Assembly: GCF_019635935.1 (NCBI RefSeq)
Contig: NZ_JAHBYN010000001.1
Span: 1 to 64,000, forward strand
Length of the DNA stretch: 64,000 bases
Origin: Parvibaculum sp.
Lineage (GTDB): Bacteria > Pseudomonadota > Alphaproteobacteria > Parvibaculales > Parvibaculaceae
Direction of reading: 5' to 3'
Shown here in pieces: positions 26,300 to 39,234 of the stretch (position 1 is its first letter; every line of letters starts with the position of its first letter). The position numbers and the translations under genes are program-made. Under the pieces are notes generated by a model that was not told where the DNA came from, made no database searches, and saw nothing but the letters and a program-made list of their open reading frames with translations.

Positions 26300-27235
26300 A
26301 TGTCCAGCGACACCGCCATCCCCGAGAATGACGTCACCAGCTCCGGCCTGCTGGCGCTGGTGATCTCGACGCTCAGGCTCAAGGCGCCGGAACTGTTGCC
26401 GGAAGAGATCGTCATGCCCGATTGCGCCCTGGCGCATGCGCCGGCGTCGATCAAGCGGCGGCTGCTGACAGCGGCTTATGCGGCGAAGGGCGCAGGCTTC
26501 ATTCTCGACATGGGCCAGCGCATCAAGCAGATCGGTTTCGACCCGGTTATGCATGTGATGCTGCGTTCGGCGACGCCGCAGGTGATGGCCGGCAAGTTCC
26601 AGCGTTTCGAGCAGTTCACCCATTCGCGTCACCGCTGCGAGATCGCGGCGGACGGCGAGGGCGGGCTTGCCATCCGCCGGTTTTCGGTCTCCGGCCCGCC
26701 GCCGGTCGCGGTCGAGAACCTGCTGATCGCGGGGCTGCTGAAGGCCATGCTCGAGGAGATCGGCTGCCGGGAGGTGACGGCCGAACCGGGGCCGGAGCCC
26801 TTCGATCGGTTTCACCTGCGCTGGGCGGCCTTCATGCCCGCCCATGCCGGTAGCGATCCGATGGGGATGGAGGCGCAGCGCGCCCGCGAGCCGCTGAAGG
26901 TCTATGGCGTCGACGAGGCCCGGCCGCTCGCCCGGCGCGTGGTCCGGCTGTTGACCGCCGACATTTCCCGCAACTGGGCCTGTGCCGAAATGGCAAGGGA
27001 ACTGGGGCTTTCAGCCCGGACCTTCCAGCGGCGTCTGAAGGAGGAGGGGACGAGCCTTTCGGCCATCACGCGCGCCGTGCGGACCCGCGAGGCCTGCCAG
27101 TTGCTGACCGGCAGCGATTTCAAGCTGACCGAGATCGGCTATTGGTGCGGCTTCTCCGACAGCCCGCATTTTTCGCGGGAATTCCGGCGCGCGCTGGGCG
27201 TGCCTCCGGCCCTTTACCGGCAAACGGCGGCCTGA
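26300..27235 (+). CDS. AraC-family transcriptional regulator
   Basis: The 311-residue protein has an N-terminal ~200-residue domain of the type found in AraC regulators with an arabinose-binding-like or DUF2236-like sensor; the ligand is unknown. The C-terminal double helix-turn-helix covers ~215-308, with MARELGLSARTFQRRLKEEG and the signature IGYWCGFSDSPHFSREFRR. It is divergent from the DUF4386-like gene and is the most likely regulator of it. Confidence 0.88.
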   Translation: MSSDTAIPENDVTSSGLLALVISTLRLKAPELLPEEIVMPDCALAHAPASIKRRLLTAAYAAKGAGFILDMGQRIKQIGFDPVMHVMLRSATPQVMAGKFQRFEQFTHSRHRCEIAADGEGGLAIRRFSVSGPPPVAVENLLIAGLLKAMLEEIGCREVTAEPGPEPFDRFHLRWAAFMPAHAGSDPMGMEAQRAREPLKVYGVDEARPLARRVVRLLTADISRNWACAEMARELGLSARTFQRRLKEEGTSLSAITRAVRTREACQLLTGSDFKLTEIGYWCGFSDSPHFSREFRRALGVPPALYRQTAA

Positions 27236-27361
27236 CGGCTATTCGCCCGAGAGGGCTGGAAACCGGGGCGCTCATGCGCTACAACGCGCCCGCGACCGGC
27301 CGGACCGTCGAGGCCCGGCAGGTGGCGCTTTTTGACCAGATTTCGGACCCCGCGGAGCATC

Positions 27362-27748
27362 ATGGCGACCATCATTCTCATTGTTCATCTGATGATCGCG
27401 ATTGCGCTGGTGGCGTCCGTGCTGCTGCAGCGCTCCGAAGGTGGCGCGCTCGGGATCGGCGGCGGCGGCGACGGCTTCGTGTCGAGCCGAGGCGCCGGTA
27501 GCATGCTGACCCGCACGACGGCCATTCTGGCCGCCATGTTCATGACGACAAGCCTGGTGCTGGGCATTCTCGCCTCGCGCGGCGGCTCGGCCGACTCGGT
27601 GCTCGACCGCGTGGCGCCGGCGCCGCAGACCTTGTCGGACGACGACCTGCCGCAAGTGCCGGCGCCGCTCGGCACCGAATTCGCACCCGCCGAAGAGGCC
27701 CCGGCCGCGCCGGAACCGGCCGAACCGAGCGTACCCCGGGCCGAATAA
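27362..27748 (+). CDS. secG: Protein translocase subunit SecG
   Basis: Small inner-membrane subunit of the SecYEG channel. The 128-residue protein has two transmembrane helices (~2-22 and ~52-75) around the conserved loop LLQRSEGGALGIGGGGDGF, followed by a long Pro/Ala/Glu-rich tail common in alphaproteobacterial SecG. The ATG at 27362 (MATIILIVHL) is chosen over one 10 codons upstream. pyrG follows 104 bp later. Confidence 0.93.
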   Translation: MATIILIVHLMIAIALVASVLLQRSEGGALGIGGGGDGFVSSRGAGSMLTRTTAILAAMFMTTSLVLGILASRGGSADSVLDRVAPAPQTLSDDDLPQVPAPLGTEFAPAEEAPAAPEPAEPSVPRAE

Positions 27749-27846
27749 CCCGCCGCATGGGCAGGGCCCGGCCGGGCCGCGCCCTCGACTATTTTTCGCC
27801 GAAGCCGCCTTTGCCGCTTCGAATCGTTTTGCTTGGTGTAATCTAG

Positions 27847-30386
<2,540 letters not shown>

Positions 30387-30940
30387 TCTGTTTGTCCTCC
30401 GGTTTTCAGCGCGACGGCAAAAGCGGGCGCAGCATGGCTTCGAGTTGTTGTCGCTGGCGTTCGGGCGGCCACTCCTCGCGCTCCAGCGAGGTACGGACGC
30501 CAAAGCCGTCAATGACCGAAATGATCGCGTCGGCGGTGCTTGCGGGTGCGATGTCGCGGCTCAGCTTTCCGAGCTTCTGCTGGGCGCGGATGAGGCCGGC
30601 GATGCCGTCGCGAAATTCCTCGTAATAGGCCTTGTTGATGCGGGCGAGGGCGGGGTCGCCGACGGCGCGGCCGAAGAAGCTCAGCCAGACGCGCCAGTCG
30701 CGCAGCCGCTGTTCGTCGACGGGCAGCAGAAGCGCCGCCAGTTCGACAAGGTCGTCGTCGGCGGTCGCGTGACGAATGGCATGGAGAATGTCCTGCGCGA
30801 GACGATCCAGCGCCGCCAGCAGCAAGGCATCCTTGCCCTCGAAATAATGGGTGATGGCGCCGGTCGTCGCGTTTGCGGCGCGGGCCACATCGACCAGTCG
30901 CGTGTTGTCGATGCCCTGTTCGCCGATCACGGAGATGGCG

Positions 30941-31094
<154 letters not shown>

Positions 31095-31165
31095 CATGGC
31101 CGGAAAAATAGAAAGCCAGAAACGGCTCCTATAGGCATCTCTCGTTTGTTCCGGTCGAGTAGACC

Positions 31166-31194
31166 CGGGCGACGGTCGGAGGGACCGCCGCCCG
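31166..31194 (-). terminator. Hairpin just after the lipoprotein gene
   Basis: CGGGCGACGGTC (31166-31177) pairs with GACCGCCGCCCG (31183-31194), 11 of 12 positions, with a 5-nt loop. It lies 10 bp beyond the lipoprotein stop on the reverse strand. No T-run follows, so termination here is only probable. Confidence 0.4.
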
Positions 31195-31204
31195 ACGAGG
31201 CCGC

Positions 31205-32032
31205 CTAGTTCACTGGATAGCGTATATTGGCCAACCGGCCCTGATGCAGGAACTGGATGTTCTGGAAGCCGCCACTCTCAACGGTGTAGGTGATTTCCGA
31301 GGCAGTGGCGCTATGGATGATCATTACGACACCATCGACATTCGCCCTCACGTCCTGCGTATTCGCCCCGAACAGATGCTTGTCCTCATAGGTGAGGCTG
31401 CGTTTGGGCAAATCGGCTCCCTTGGTCCGCGCGCCTGCGGAGGTGAGAAGAAGCTGTCCTCCCTCGATGCCACCGAAATAGACGTTCATCTTGATGAGAA
31501 ATTCCGGCTCGCCGATCTCCACCATCTCGTAGGGAACGGATGACGCGAGGTCTGCGACCCCCGTGGACGGATCGTAGACGTCGAGCGGGTGGTTGAGCCG
31601 CGAGAACGCATCGAAAGTTCCGTCGCCCGTCCGATCGATCAGGCAACCGCCCAGATTGCCCGCCAAACCGCTATATGTGACCGGCACGGTGGTGCAGTAA
31701 ACCGCCTCGCCGTTCTTTCCCCGCGTGAAGGCGGAGAAGGTAGCGCCTTTGGAAGCCGTGAAACGGAAAGCCCAATTTTCGTCGTTGATGTCCGCGAGAA
31801 GGCGAGCACCATGCTTGGGCCCATATGTCGCGGTGTAGATGATCTTGTTGAGCGCGACGGTCTGCTTCGCACCAACCGCCGGCGAGCTTTCGACCAGATC
31901 GGGCTTCGGATACGCGTAATTCTGGAACTGCGGCGCCAGGATTGCTTCCTTCTGCTCCATGCTGGTGCAGGCGGCAAGCGCGGCGAACAAAGCAAGGGCG
32001 ACCGTCGAGCGGCCCCATGTAGTGAAGCTCAT
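31205..32032 (-). CDS. Putative lipoprotein, unknown function
   Basis: Not recognised beyond export. The 275-residue protein has a signal peptide ending in the lipobox LAAC with Cys22, then a beta-rich extracytoplasmic domain with no motif known to me. It looks like a soluble or outer-membrane-anchored periplasmic domain. A GGGGGG stretch precedes the ATG at 32032. It is the only intact gene between the two 86-bp direct repeats, which suggests it arrived or was trapped by the duplication. Confidence 0.75.
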   Translation of the reverse strand: MSFTTWGRSTVALALFAALAACTSMEQKEAILAPQFQNYAYPKPDLVESSPAVGAKQTVALNKIIYTATYGPKHGARLLADINDENWAFRFTASKGATFSAFTRGKNGEAVYCTTVPVTYSGLAGNLGGCLIDRTGDGTFDAFSRLNHPLDVYDPSTGVADLASSVPYEMVEIGEPEFLIKMNVYFGGIEGGQLLLTSAGARTKGADLPKRSLTYEDKHLFGANTQDVRANVDGVVMIIHSATASEITYTVESGGFQNIQFLHQGRLANIRYPVN

Positions 32033-32117
32033 TTGGATATCCCCCCATTTTTCCCGGCGCAAAGAGGCGCCGGGTCAATGGACTGAGCCTATCATTCAAG
32101 CGGAGAGTTCGAACGGC

Positions 32118-32276
32118 TTAAACTTCTTCAATCCGCGCACAGGCCAGCATCGGCCCGGATCGACATGCAGCAGCCGTACGAATTGCTGACCGCAATGCAT
32201 GTCGCGTTCGACCACGCTGTCCCTGCGCCGTTGCAATATCGCGGCAGCGGGCATTGTGGTCGATCTTTTTTAGCAT
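32118..32276 (-). pseudogene. Decayed 5' fragment of a tetR gene
   Basis: Reading from the ATG at 32276, the first 16 codons (MLKKIDHNARCRDIA...) match the intact TetR start (MPKKIDHNARRRDIA...) at all but two or three positions. The frame then diverges and ends at TAA 32118 after 52 codons without a TetR core. The promoter and palindrome upstream of it are conserved with the intact copy. A short peptide could still be made. Confidence 0.7.
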
Positions 32277-32312
32277 AATGGTGATTATATAAAAATCGGG
32301 GCCGGGCGCAAG
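32227..32312. repeat. Direct repeat copy 2 (decayed tetR promoter and 5' end)
   Basis: Counterpart of 30941-31026. The -10 TATAAT, the palindrome and the ATG are unchanged. The -35 is TTGCGC in place of TTGCAC, and there is no AG tract after it: the sequence continues GCAAGGTGG where copy 1 enters the repeat. The rest of the 307-bp lipoprotein-queF gap (32033-32117, 32313-32339) shows nothing I can name. Confidence 0.88.
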
Positions 32313-32339
32313 GTGGATAGCAAATGCCCGTGTGCCGGC

Positions 32340-32804
32340 TCAGCCGCGTCCGCGATAGGGCGCGACGCCCTGGTCCGGCACCCAGAGACCGGCAGGGAGC
32401 CGGCCCTTTTGCCAGAAGACGTCGATCGGTATGCCGCCGCGCGGATACCAGTAGCCGCCGATGCGGAGCCATTTCGGCTTCAGCGTGTCGACCAGCCGTT
32501 TGCCGATGGCGACCGTGCAGTCCTCGTGAAACGCGCCGTGATTGCGGAAGGACTGCATGTAGAGCTTCAGCGATTTCGACTCGACCAGCCATTTGCCGGG
32601 CACATAGTCGATGACGAGATGCGCGAAGTCGGGCTGGCCGGTGACCGGACAGATCGAAGTGAATTCAGGCACCGTGAAGCGCGCCACATAATCGGTGTCG
32701 GCATGCGGATTGACGACGCGTTCCAGCACCGCCTCGCCGGGCGAGGCGGGCAGGGGCGCCGCCTTGCCGAGTTGTTTCAGGCCTGCCGGCTTCTTCGCCA
32801 TCAT
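32340..32804 (-). CDS. queF: NADPH-dependent 7-cyano-7-deazaguanine reductase QueF
   Basis: Reduces preQ0 to preQ1 in queuosine synthesis. The 154-residue protein is the short (YkvM-like) type. The catalytic Cys52 lies in [12 protein letters not shown] with Asp59, and the QueF motif is [12 protein letters not shown]. Two tandem ATG codons (32804 and 32801) open the frame. It is the last gene of queC-queE-queD-queF, 10 bp after queD. Confidence 0.95.
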   Translation of the reverse strand: MMAKKPAGLKQLGKAAPLPASPGEAVLERVVNPHADTDYVARFTVPEFTSICPVTGQPDFAHLVIDYVPGKWLVESKSLKLYMQSFRNHGAFHEDCTVAIGKRLVDTLKPKWLRIGGYWYPRGGIPIDVFWQKGRLPAGLWVPDQGVAPYRGRG

Positions 32805-32814
32805 TCGCTCTCCG

Positions 32815-33183
32815 TCATTCGCTTTCGGGCCCGTCATAGACGCAGCCCTCGCGGCACGAACCGCGATGAACCTCGACCCGCGCGATCTCGGGCAACGGCT
32901 TTGCGAGTTCGTTCCATATCCAGGCGGCGATCCGCTCCAGCGTCGGAAATTCGAGGCCGTCGATCTCGTTAAGCAGATGATGATCGAGTTTCTCGCGCAC
33001 CGCCATGACCTCGCGCTCGACATCCTCGAAATGGCGAAGGATGCCGGTGTCGGCCGCGGGCTTGCCCGCTAGCCACACCACGACACGGAACGAATGACCG
33101 TGCATCCGGCGGTTCGGATGGCCTTCCTCCGCGTAAGGGAGGAAATGCGCGGCGTCGAAATGGAACTCTTTATATATCTTCAT
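32815..33183 (-). CDS. queD: 6-carboxytetrahydropterin synthase QueD (atypical active site)
   Basis: Expected to make 6-carboxytetrahydropterin from dihydroneopterin triphosphate for preQ0. The 122-residue protein has the zinc-binding His residues (HFDAAH, MHGHSF). The usual CxxxHGH motif reads NRRMHGH, with Asn24 where the catalytic Cys normally sits. Two Cys near the C-terminus (GSCREGC) might compensate (inference). The start overlaps the queE stop by one base (TGATG), so the operon context strongly supports a queuosine role. Confidence 0.85.
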   Translation of the reverse strand: MKIYKEFHFDAAHFLPYAEEGHPNRRMHGHSFRVVVWLAGKPAADTGILRHFEDVEREVMAVREKLDHHLLNEIDGLEFPTLERIAAWIWNELAKPLPEIARVEVHRGSCREGCVYDGPESE

Positions 33184-33812
33184 CACGGAATACCGATCAG
33201 CTTGTGCGTCTGCAGGCTTAAGCGCCATTTGGGATGCGCGAGGCAATAGGCGGTCGCCGCGCGCGTGTTGTCTTCGGTGTTGTCGCCGTCCATCGGCTGC
33301 AAAAAGAAATGCCGGAAGTCGAGCCCTTCGAAGCGTTCCGGCTTTGCCTTGTCTTGCGGATAGACCAGCTTCAATTCGTCGCCGCTTGTCTGCTTCAAAC
33401 CGGCCTCGGCCTTCGGGCTGACGCAGATCCAGTCGAGCCCCGCCGGCGCCGCGATGGTGCCGTTGGTCTCGACGGCGATTTCGAAGCCGCGTTCGTGCAG
33501 CGCGTCGATCAGCACCGCGTCGAGCTGCAACAACGGTTCGCCGCCGGTGCAGACGACAAAGCGATCCGCCGCCGCGCCCTGCCATGCGCGCTCGACGGCG
33601 CTCGCCAGCGCTGCCGCTTGCGCGAACTTGCCGCCGCCCTCGCCGTCGGTGCCGACGAAATCCGTGTCGCAGAAATTGCAGACGGCCGAGGCGCGGTCTT
33701 CCTCACGGCCCGACCAGAGATTGCAGCCGGCGAAACGACAAAACACCGCCGCGCGACCGGCATTCGCACCTTCGCCTTGCAGCGTGTAGAAAATTTCCTT
33801 CACCGAATACAT
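33183..33812 (-). CDS. queE: 7-carboxy-7-deazaguanine synthase QueE
   Basis: Radical SAM enzyme converting 6-carboxytetrahydropterin to 7-carboxy-7-deazaguanine. The 209-residue protein has the Cys motif typical of this family, C30-x14-C45-x2-C48 (GCNLW...CNFCD), and the SAM-binding CTGGEPLLQ. The ATG at 33812 (MYSVKEIFYTLQGEG) is the family start. It lies 11 bp after queC and overlaps queD by one base. Confidence 0.95.
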   Translation of the reverse strand: MYSVKEIFYTLQGEGANAGRAAVFCRFAGCNLWSGREEDRASAVCNFCDTDFVGTDGEGGGKFAQAAALASAVERAWQGAAADRFVVCTGGEPLLQLDAVLIDALHERGFEIAVETNGTIAAPAGLDWICVSPKAEAGLKQTSGDELKLVYPQDKAKPERFEGLDFRHFFLQPMDGDNTEDNTRAATAYCLAHPKWRLSLQTHKLIGIP

Positions 33813-33823
33813 CGTCTCGTTCT

Positions 33824-34537
33824 CTAGGTCTTGCCGGCGACATAGGCCGCATATCCGCGCGCGCGCAGTTCGCAGGCCGGGCAGGCATTGCAACCATAGC
33901 CCCAGTCGTGACGCTTCGAGCGGTCACCGCGATAGCAGCTATGGCTCTCCTCGACGATCAGCTCGACCAGTGCCTTGCCGCCCAGTTCCTCGGCGAGCCG
34001 CCATGTCGCCGCTTTATCGATCCGCATCAGGGGCGTTTCAAGCCTGAATTCCCGATCCATGCCGAGACAAATCGCCCGTTCCAGCGCCGCGATCGTGTCG
34101 GCGCGGCAATCCGGGTATCCCGAATAATCGGTTTCGCACATCCCGCCGACAAGCACCGTCGCACCGCGGCGATAGCCCAGTGCCGCCGCATAGGTGAAAA
34201 ACAGCAGGTTCCGGCCCGGCACGAAGGTGGTCGGCAGGCCGTTCTCGCCCATTTCGATCTCGACTTCGCGGGTCAGCGCGGTTTCGCTGATCGTCCCGAG
34301 TTCGGGCAGCGAAATCGTGTGATCGGGACCGAGCCGCGCTGCCCAGTCCGGCGACAAGGCGGCGATGCCGGCGCGCAGCGTCTCGCGGCAGGAAAGCTCG
34401 ACCGCATGTGTCTGGCCGTAGTCGAAGCCCACCGTCTCGACGTATTCATGGCGTGCCAACGCCCAGGCGAGGCAGACCGTCGAGTCCTGCCCGCCGGAGA
34501 AAAGCACCAGCGCCTTGGAAGTTTCGGGTATCGCCAT
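33824..34537 (-). CDS. queC: 7-cyano-7-deazaguanine synthase QueC
   Basis: ATP-dependent amidation/dehydration of CDG to preQ0. The 237-residue protein opens with the PP-loop [18 protein letters not shown], has [17 protein letters not shown] in the middle, and ends with a zinc-binding Cys cluster ([19 protein letters not shown]). It is the first gene of the que operon. No preQ1 riboswitch could be recognised in the 64 bp before the upstream terminator. Confidence 0.96.
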   Translation of the reverse strand: MAIPETSKALVLFSGGQDSTVCLAWALARHEYVETVGFDYGQTHAVELSCRETLRAGIAALSPDWAARLGPDHTISLPELGTISETALTREVEIEMGENGLPTTFVPGRNLLFFTYAAALGYRRGATVLVGGMCETDYSGYPDCRADTIAALERAICLGMDREFRLETPLMRIDKAATWRLAEELGGKALVELIVEESHSCYRGDRSKRHDWGYGCNACPACELRARGYAAYVAGKT

Positions 34538-34601
34538 TGCCTGTCCGCTCCGTTCGGGGCTGTTGAACAGGAGGGGCTCCCTCGCGTCAAGCAGGCAAGA
34601 A

Positions 34602-34639
34602 AATGGCCCCGGACGGGTTCGATGCCGTCCGGGGCCATT
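34602..34639 (-). terminator. Terminator after the DUF1302 gene
   Basis: A perfect 15-bp stem (34602-34616 with 34625-34639) closes an 8-nt loop and is followed on the reverse strand by TTTCTTG. It separates the DUF1302 gene from the que operon. Confidence 0.8.
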
Positions 34640-34660
34640 GTCGCCGGGTTCAGGTCCGCC

Positions 34661-36595
34661 TCAGAAGGAATAGGCGAGGCTGGCGCTGATGAAGTCGCGG
34701 TCGGCAATCGGATTGTTGAAGCCGCCCCCGAAGCTGTTGGTGTAGCTGATGCTGCCACGCCAGGTGCTCTGGTAGTCGGCATCAAGGCCGATCGAGACCT
34801 GCTTCATGCCCTTCAGGTAGTTGGCCGTGACGGGCCCCGGCGAATAGCCGCTGACGTCGTGACGCCAGCCGATATTGGGGCTCAATGTGACTGCCGAGCC
34901 GAAGGCGTTGTTGTAGCTGGCAATCAGGACGGCGCGGTATCCGCTGGAGAAGCTGGTCGCATATTGCGGATTGTTGAAGGTCGGAGACAACAGGGCCGCG
35001 GCGAACGGATTGCGGACGCCGCCTTCCGGGCCGACGCGGTTGAGCGGATAGTCGCCTGCATCCGGCACATAGACGAACCCGGCATTGAAGACGAAGGCCG
35101 CCGAATCCGCGCGCAGAAACGCCGGGATGTCGTCCGTGGTGGTGAAGGACTGGATGGTGCCGATCTGTCCCTGCCAGGCGTCGAGTTCGATCATGTGAAC
35201 CGTGTCCTGGTTGGGACCGGCGGCCGGCAGCATGCTGACCGGGCCGGGCGAGCCGAGCAGACCGCCCGATGCCCCTGTGCCATCGAGCTGCGAGGCGTTC
35301 TGCTCCATGTCGGAAACGCCGAACGGCATGTTCGGCGAGAACGTCATTTCGCCGGAGACGGCGGTGCCGCCAAGCGTGGTGGCGAAGCTCACACCAAGCG
35401 TTTCGATTGTCGGGAAGCTGTAGAAGTAGCGAAGCTGACCGGCCGCATAGGCGAAGGCCGCGTCGTTGAGCGCATCGCCCGGCGAACCGCAAGGCAACGC
35501 GCCGACAAAGCCCTGAACCGTCGCACAGGCGCTGGCGAGATCGTCCGGACCCGTCGTAAAGCCGAGATAGGGAAGACGGCTCGTGTAACGAACGAAGTAA
35601 AGTCCGAAATCGACGCCCGAGCCGAGATCCTCGGCATAGTAGCGCAGCGCCGCACCGAACTGGTCGCGCTTGCTTTCCACGCGGTCCGCCGAACGCTGCA
35701 CGGCAACCGGCACCAGCGGGTTGGGCGGGAAGCTGCCGGGAGGCGCCGCAAGATCGGGATTGTCGACGACCGCATTGAGAAGGGCCGGCAGCGAACCGCG
35801 GCCGACGATGTCGTCGTTCGAGAAGAAGGAGCCTGCCGGGTCGAGCTCGGTGCGCTCATAGCCGAACTGCCAGAAGGCTTCGAAGGATAGGTTCGACGTG
35901 ATCGTTGTCGAAGCGAAGAGCATCGGCATCGGCGTCAGCGCGTCTTTCAACTCCGCGCCCGGCGTCCGAATGCGGCTGACATCGACGGCCTGGAAAGCAT
36001 TGACGCCGCCCTGAATGAACAGGCTCTCGCCCCAATTCAGCACCTGCCAGCCGAGACGGGCGGTAGTGAAGTGACCGTCGATGTCCCAACTGCCATGGAC
36101 GAAGGCATCGAGAACGTCGAAGTCGTAATCAAGCTGATCCTTGCCGTCCTTGTTGAGGTCGCGAAAGCGCAGATCGTTCTTCGCATAGATGTGATCGTAG
36201 AAAGCTGTCGGGCGGAGGAAGAAGCCGTAATTCTCCCAGCTTCCCTGAATGTCCATCGTCGCCTTCAGCGTGGCGTTGGTGAAGTCCCAGCGATCGAAAT
36301 TGAGATTGCCGTTGTCCGAGTTGACGCCGGTGACGCGCCCGTCGCTATTCATGCAGCCGCCATTGACCAGCGATACACGGCGGCAGTCGCGCTCGCTGGC
36401 GCGGACCGTGACGCCGGCGGAGACGGTGGTGTCGATGGACAGATTCATGTCTCCGAACTGATAGCTCGCCGCCGCGGCGTCCGAGGCGCCGAAGACGAAG
36501 AGCGCGGCGGCCGCACTGGCGATTGCCCCGGCCATGCCACTTTTGCGTAGCGCCGGTTCATTCGTGACAGGCCGCTTTCCTGTCGATACTGTCAT
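34661..36595 (-). CDS. DUF1302 family outer-membrane protein
   Basis: Predicted beta-barrel of unknown function. The 644-residue protein has a long N-terminus with a signal region (~20-45, AGAIASAAAALFVFGASDAAAA) and then continuous amphipathic strands, ending ISASLAYSF with the terminal Phe typical of outer-membrane proteins. DUF1302 proteins are often found with DUF1329 partners near hydrophobic-compound degradation genes, but no such partner is here. GGGAGG precedes the ATG at 36595. It is divergent from a PadR regulator. Confidence 0.85.
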   Translation of the reverse strand: MTVSTGKRPVTNEPALRKSGMAGAIASAAAALFVFGASDAAAASYQFGDMNLSIDTTVSAGVTVRASERDCRRVSLVNGGCMNSDGRVTGVNSDNGNLNFDRWDFTNATLKATMDIQGSWENYGFFLRPTAFYDHIYAKNDLRFRDLNKDGKDQLDYDFDVLDAFVHGSWDIDGHFTTARLGWQVLNWGESLFIQGGVNAFQAVDVSRIRTPGAELKDALTPMPMLFASTTITSNLSFEAFWQFGYERTELDPAGSFFSNDDIVGRGSLPALLNAVVDNPDLAAPPGSFPPNPLVPVAVQRSADRVESKRDQFGAALRYYAEDLGSGVDFGLYFVRYTSRLPYLGFTTGPDDLASACATVQGFVGALPCGSPGDALNDAAFAYAAGQLRYFYSFPTIETLGVSFATTLGGTAVSGEMTFSPNMPFGVSDMEQNASQLDGTGASGGLLGSPGPVSMLPAAGPNQDTVHMIELDAWQGQIGTIQSFTTTDDIPAFLRADSAAFVFNAGFVYVPDAGDYPLNRVGPEGGVRNPFAAALLSPTFNNPQYATSFSSGYRAVLIASYNNAFGSAVTLSPNIGWRHDVSGYSPGPVTANYLKGMKQVSIGLDADYQSTWRGSISYTNSFGGGFNNPIADRDFISASLAYSF

Positions 36596-36782
36596 TTTGC
36601 TAGTTCCTCCCGCTTGGATGGATTCGGCCGGTTGGCCCGGTTCTGGATGGGTTTGGGGCGGGGACATCTGGTCGGGAAATAACGGCCGGTGCCCCCAGGA
36701 ACCGGCCGCCGAGGTGGTGAGGGATGCTGACCTTTTGCGAGGATCGAGGAGAAGCTTCGCGATAGGTCAATCTTTTATGGAA

Positions 36783-36808
36783 AGGTTTTCTATAGGTATA
36801 AAAAACCT
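36783..36808. promoter_or_regulatory. AT-rich inverted repeat between DUF1302 and padR
   Basis: AGGTTTT (36783-36789) and AAAACCT (36802-36808) form an inverted repeat with a 12-nt spacer, in the most AT-rich part of the divergent region. It is a candidate operator for the PadR protein. The rest of the 284-bp spacer shows nothing else definite. Confidence 0.4.
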
Positions 36809-36879
36809 AATAAAAAACTGCATATATCGAATGGACGCTCTCTGCAAGCGTTCTAATCTGCTGTCGGGGAGGAAGCGGA

Positions 36880-37437
36880 TTGAATACCAAGGAACTGTTG
36901 CTCAGTGTCCTCATGGGGGGACCCGCCACGGGCTACGACATCAAGAAGGTCATGGAGCATGACGTCTCGACGTTGGTCGATGTCAGCCTCTCGAATCTCT
37001 ATCCGGCCCTGAACGAACTGGCCGCCGAAGGATTGGTTACTTTCCGCAAGGTCGAGCAGGACAATCGGCCCAACAAGAAAATCTACGAGCTGACGGCTGC
37101 GGGGCAGGAGGCTTGCCTTCGCGCGCTGATGAAGGGCGATGCCCGGCACCGGCTGCGTTCGGAATTCATTTTCATCCTGAGCTTCGTGCCCTTCCTTCCG
37201 CGCTGGCGGGTGAAGGAGTTGCTCGACCAGCGGCTGGCCGACACCAACGCGGTTTTGGAAGATCTCGACCGGCGCGACGCCGAGGACAACGGCACCTTGC
37301 GCGAGGGCCAGCGATTCTGCATCGGCTTCGGCCGGGCGATGATGGAGGCGCAGCGCGACTACATCATCGCGCACGGCGCGGAACTGCTGGATAGCTGTCC
37401 CGACGAAAACCCGCTAAGGGCCGTTTCAGCCGATTGA
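36880..37437 (+). CDS. PadR-family transcriptional regulator
   Basis: The 185-residue protein has an N-terminal winged helix (residues 1-75; GPATGYDIKKVMEHD, LYPALNELAAEGLV) and a C-terminal helical dimerisation part, as in PadR/Vir subfamily regulators. The TTG start at 36880 is supported by GGAGGAAG 6 nt upstream. It is divergent from the DUF1302 gene, so local control of that porin-like gene is likely (inference). Confidence 0.85.
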   Translation: MNTKELLLSVLMGGPATGYDIKKVMEHDVSTLVDVSLSNLYPALNELAAEGLVTFRKVEQDNRPNKKIYELTAAGQEACLRALMKGDARHRLRSEFIFILSFVPFLPRWRVKELLDQRLADTNAVLEDLDRRDAEDNGTLREGQRFCIGFGRAMMEAQRDYIIAHGAELLDSCPDENPLRAVSAD

Positions 37438-37454
37438 CCGGCTGCGCGGAATAG

Positions 37455-38798
<1,344 letters not shown>

Positions 38799-38868
38799 GT
38801 GTCGGTTTTCGTCGAACCCGACAAATGCCGCTTGACCGTTGGAATCGCTATGTGATTCCCTGCTGTTG

Positions 38869-39198
38869 ATGGAAAACGAGCTGTTGATTCGAACCCGCGA
38901 GCCGCTGCGCCTCCGACAGGCGCTGATCCCGCTCGTCTGTCTCGTCGTCCTTGGCTATTTCGCCTATCACGCGGTCTATGGCCGTCACGGCTTCATCGCC
39001 TGGCTCGGCATCCAGAACCGCGTCGACACGCTTGAACATCAGCTTGTCGAAATGCGCGGCCAGCGCGAGCAGCTCGACCGGCAGGTGGCGCTGCTCCGGC
39101 CCGAAAGCCTCGATCCGGATCTTCTGGATGAGCGTGCCCGCTCGGCGCTGGGCTATGCAGGCGATAACGAGGTGGTGATTTTTCTCGATCGCCCCTGA
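38869..39198 (+). CDS. ftsB: Septum formation protein FtsB (DivIC family)
   Basis: Small bitopic division protein of the FtsQ-FtsL-FtsB complex. The 109-residue protein has one transmembrane segment (~18-36, ALIPLVCLVVLGYFAYHA) and then a coiled coil (NRVDTLEHQLVEMRGQREQLDRQV). It ends with the ERARSALGYAGDNEVV type tail common in alphaproteobacterial homologues, placed between eno and pdhA as is usual there. The ATG at 38869 is preferred. An in-frame TTG lies just upstream. Confidence 0.9.
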   Translation: MENELLIRTREPLRLRQALIPLVCLVVLGYFAYHAVYGRHGFIAWLGIQNRVDTLEHQLVEMRGQREQLDRQVALLRPESLDPDLLDERARSALGYAGDNEVVIFLDRP

Positions 39199-39215
39199 AG
39201 CGCCCGCAACGTCAT

Positions 39216-39234
39216 TTAACTGAAATCAAGTTAA
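39216..39234. promoter_or_regulatory. Inverted repeat TTAACT-N7-AGTTAA upstream of pdhA
   Basis: Perfect 6-bp arms with a 7-nt spacer in the AT-rich 176-bp spacer before pdhA. It is a candidate operator for the pyruvate dehydrogenase operon. The TTAA spacing (11 nt) does not fit CtrA. Confidence 0.4.

Noticed and set aside
33813..33893. Upstream extension of queE
   Set aside because: The extra 27 codons overlap queC sequence out of frame and lack conservation. MYSVKEIFYTLQGEG is the family N-terminus.
34538..34601. preQ1 riboswitch before queC
   Set aside because: The gap is 64 bp and shows no preQ1-I or preQ1-II signature (no A-rich tail paired with the GC loop). The hairpin nearby is the DUF1302 terminator.
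39216..39234. CtrA binding site upstream of pdhA
   Set aside because: CtrA needs TTAA-N7-TTAA, whereas the two TTAA words here are 11 nt apart.
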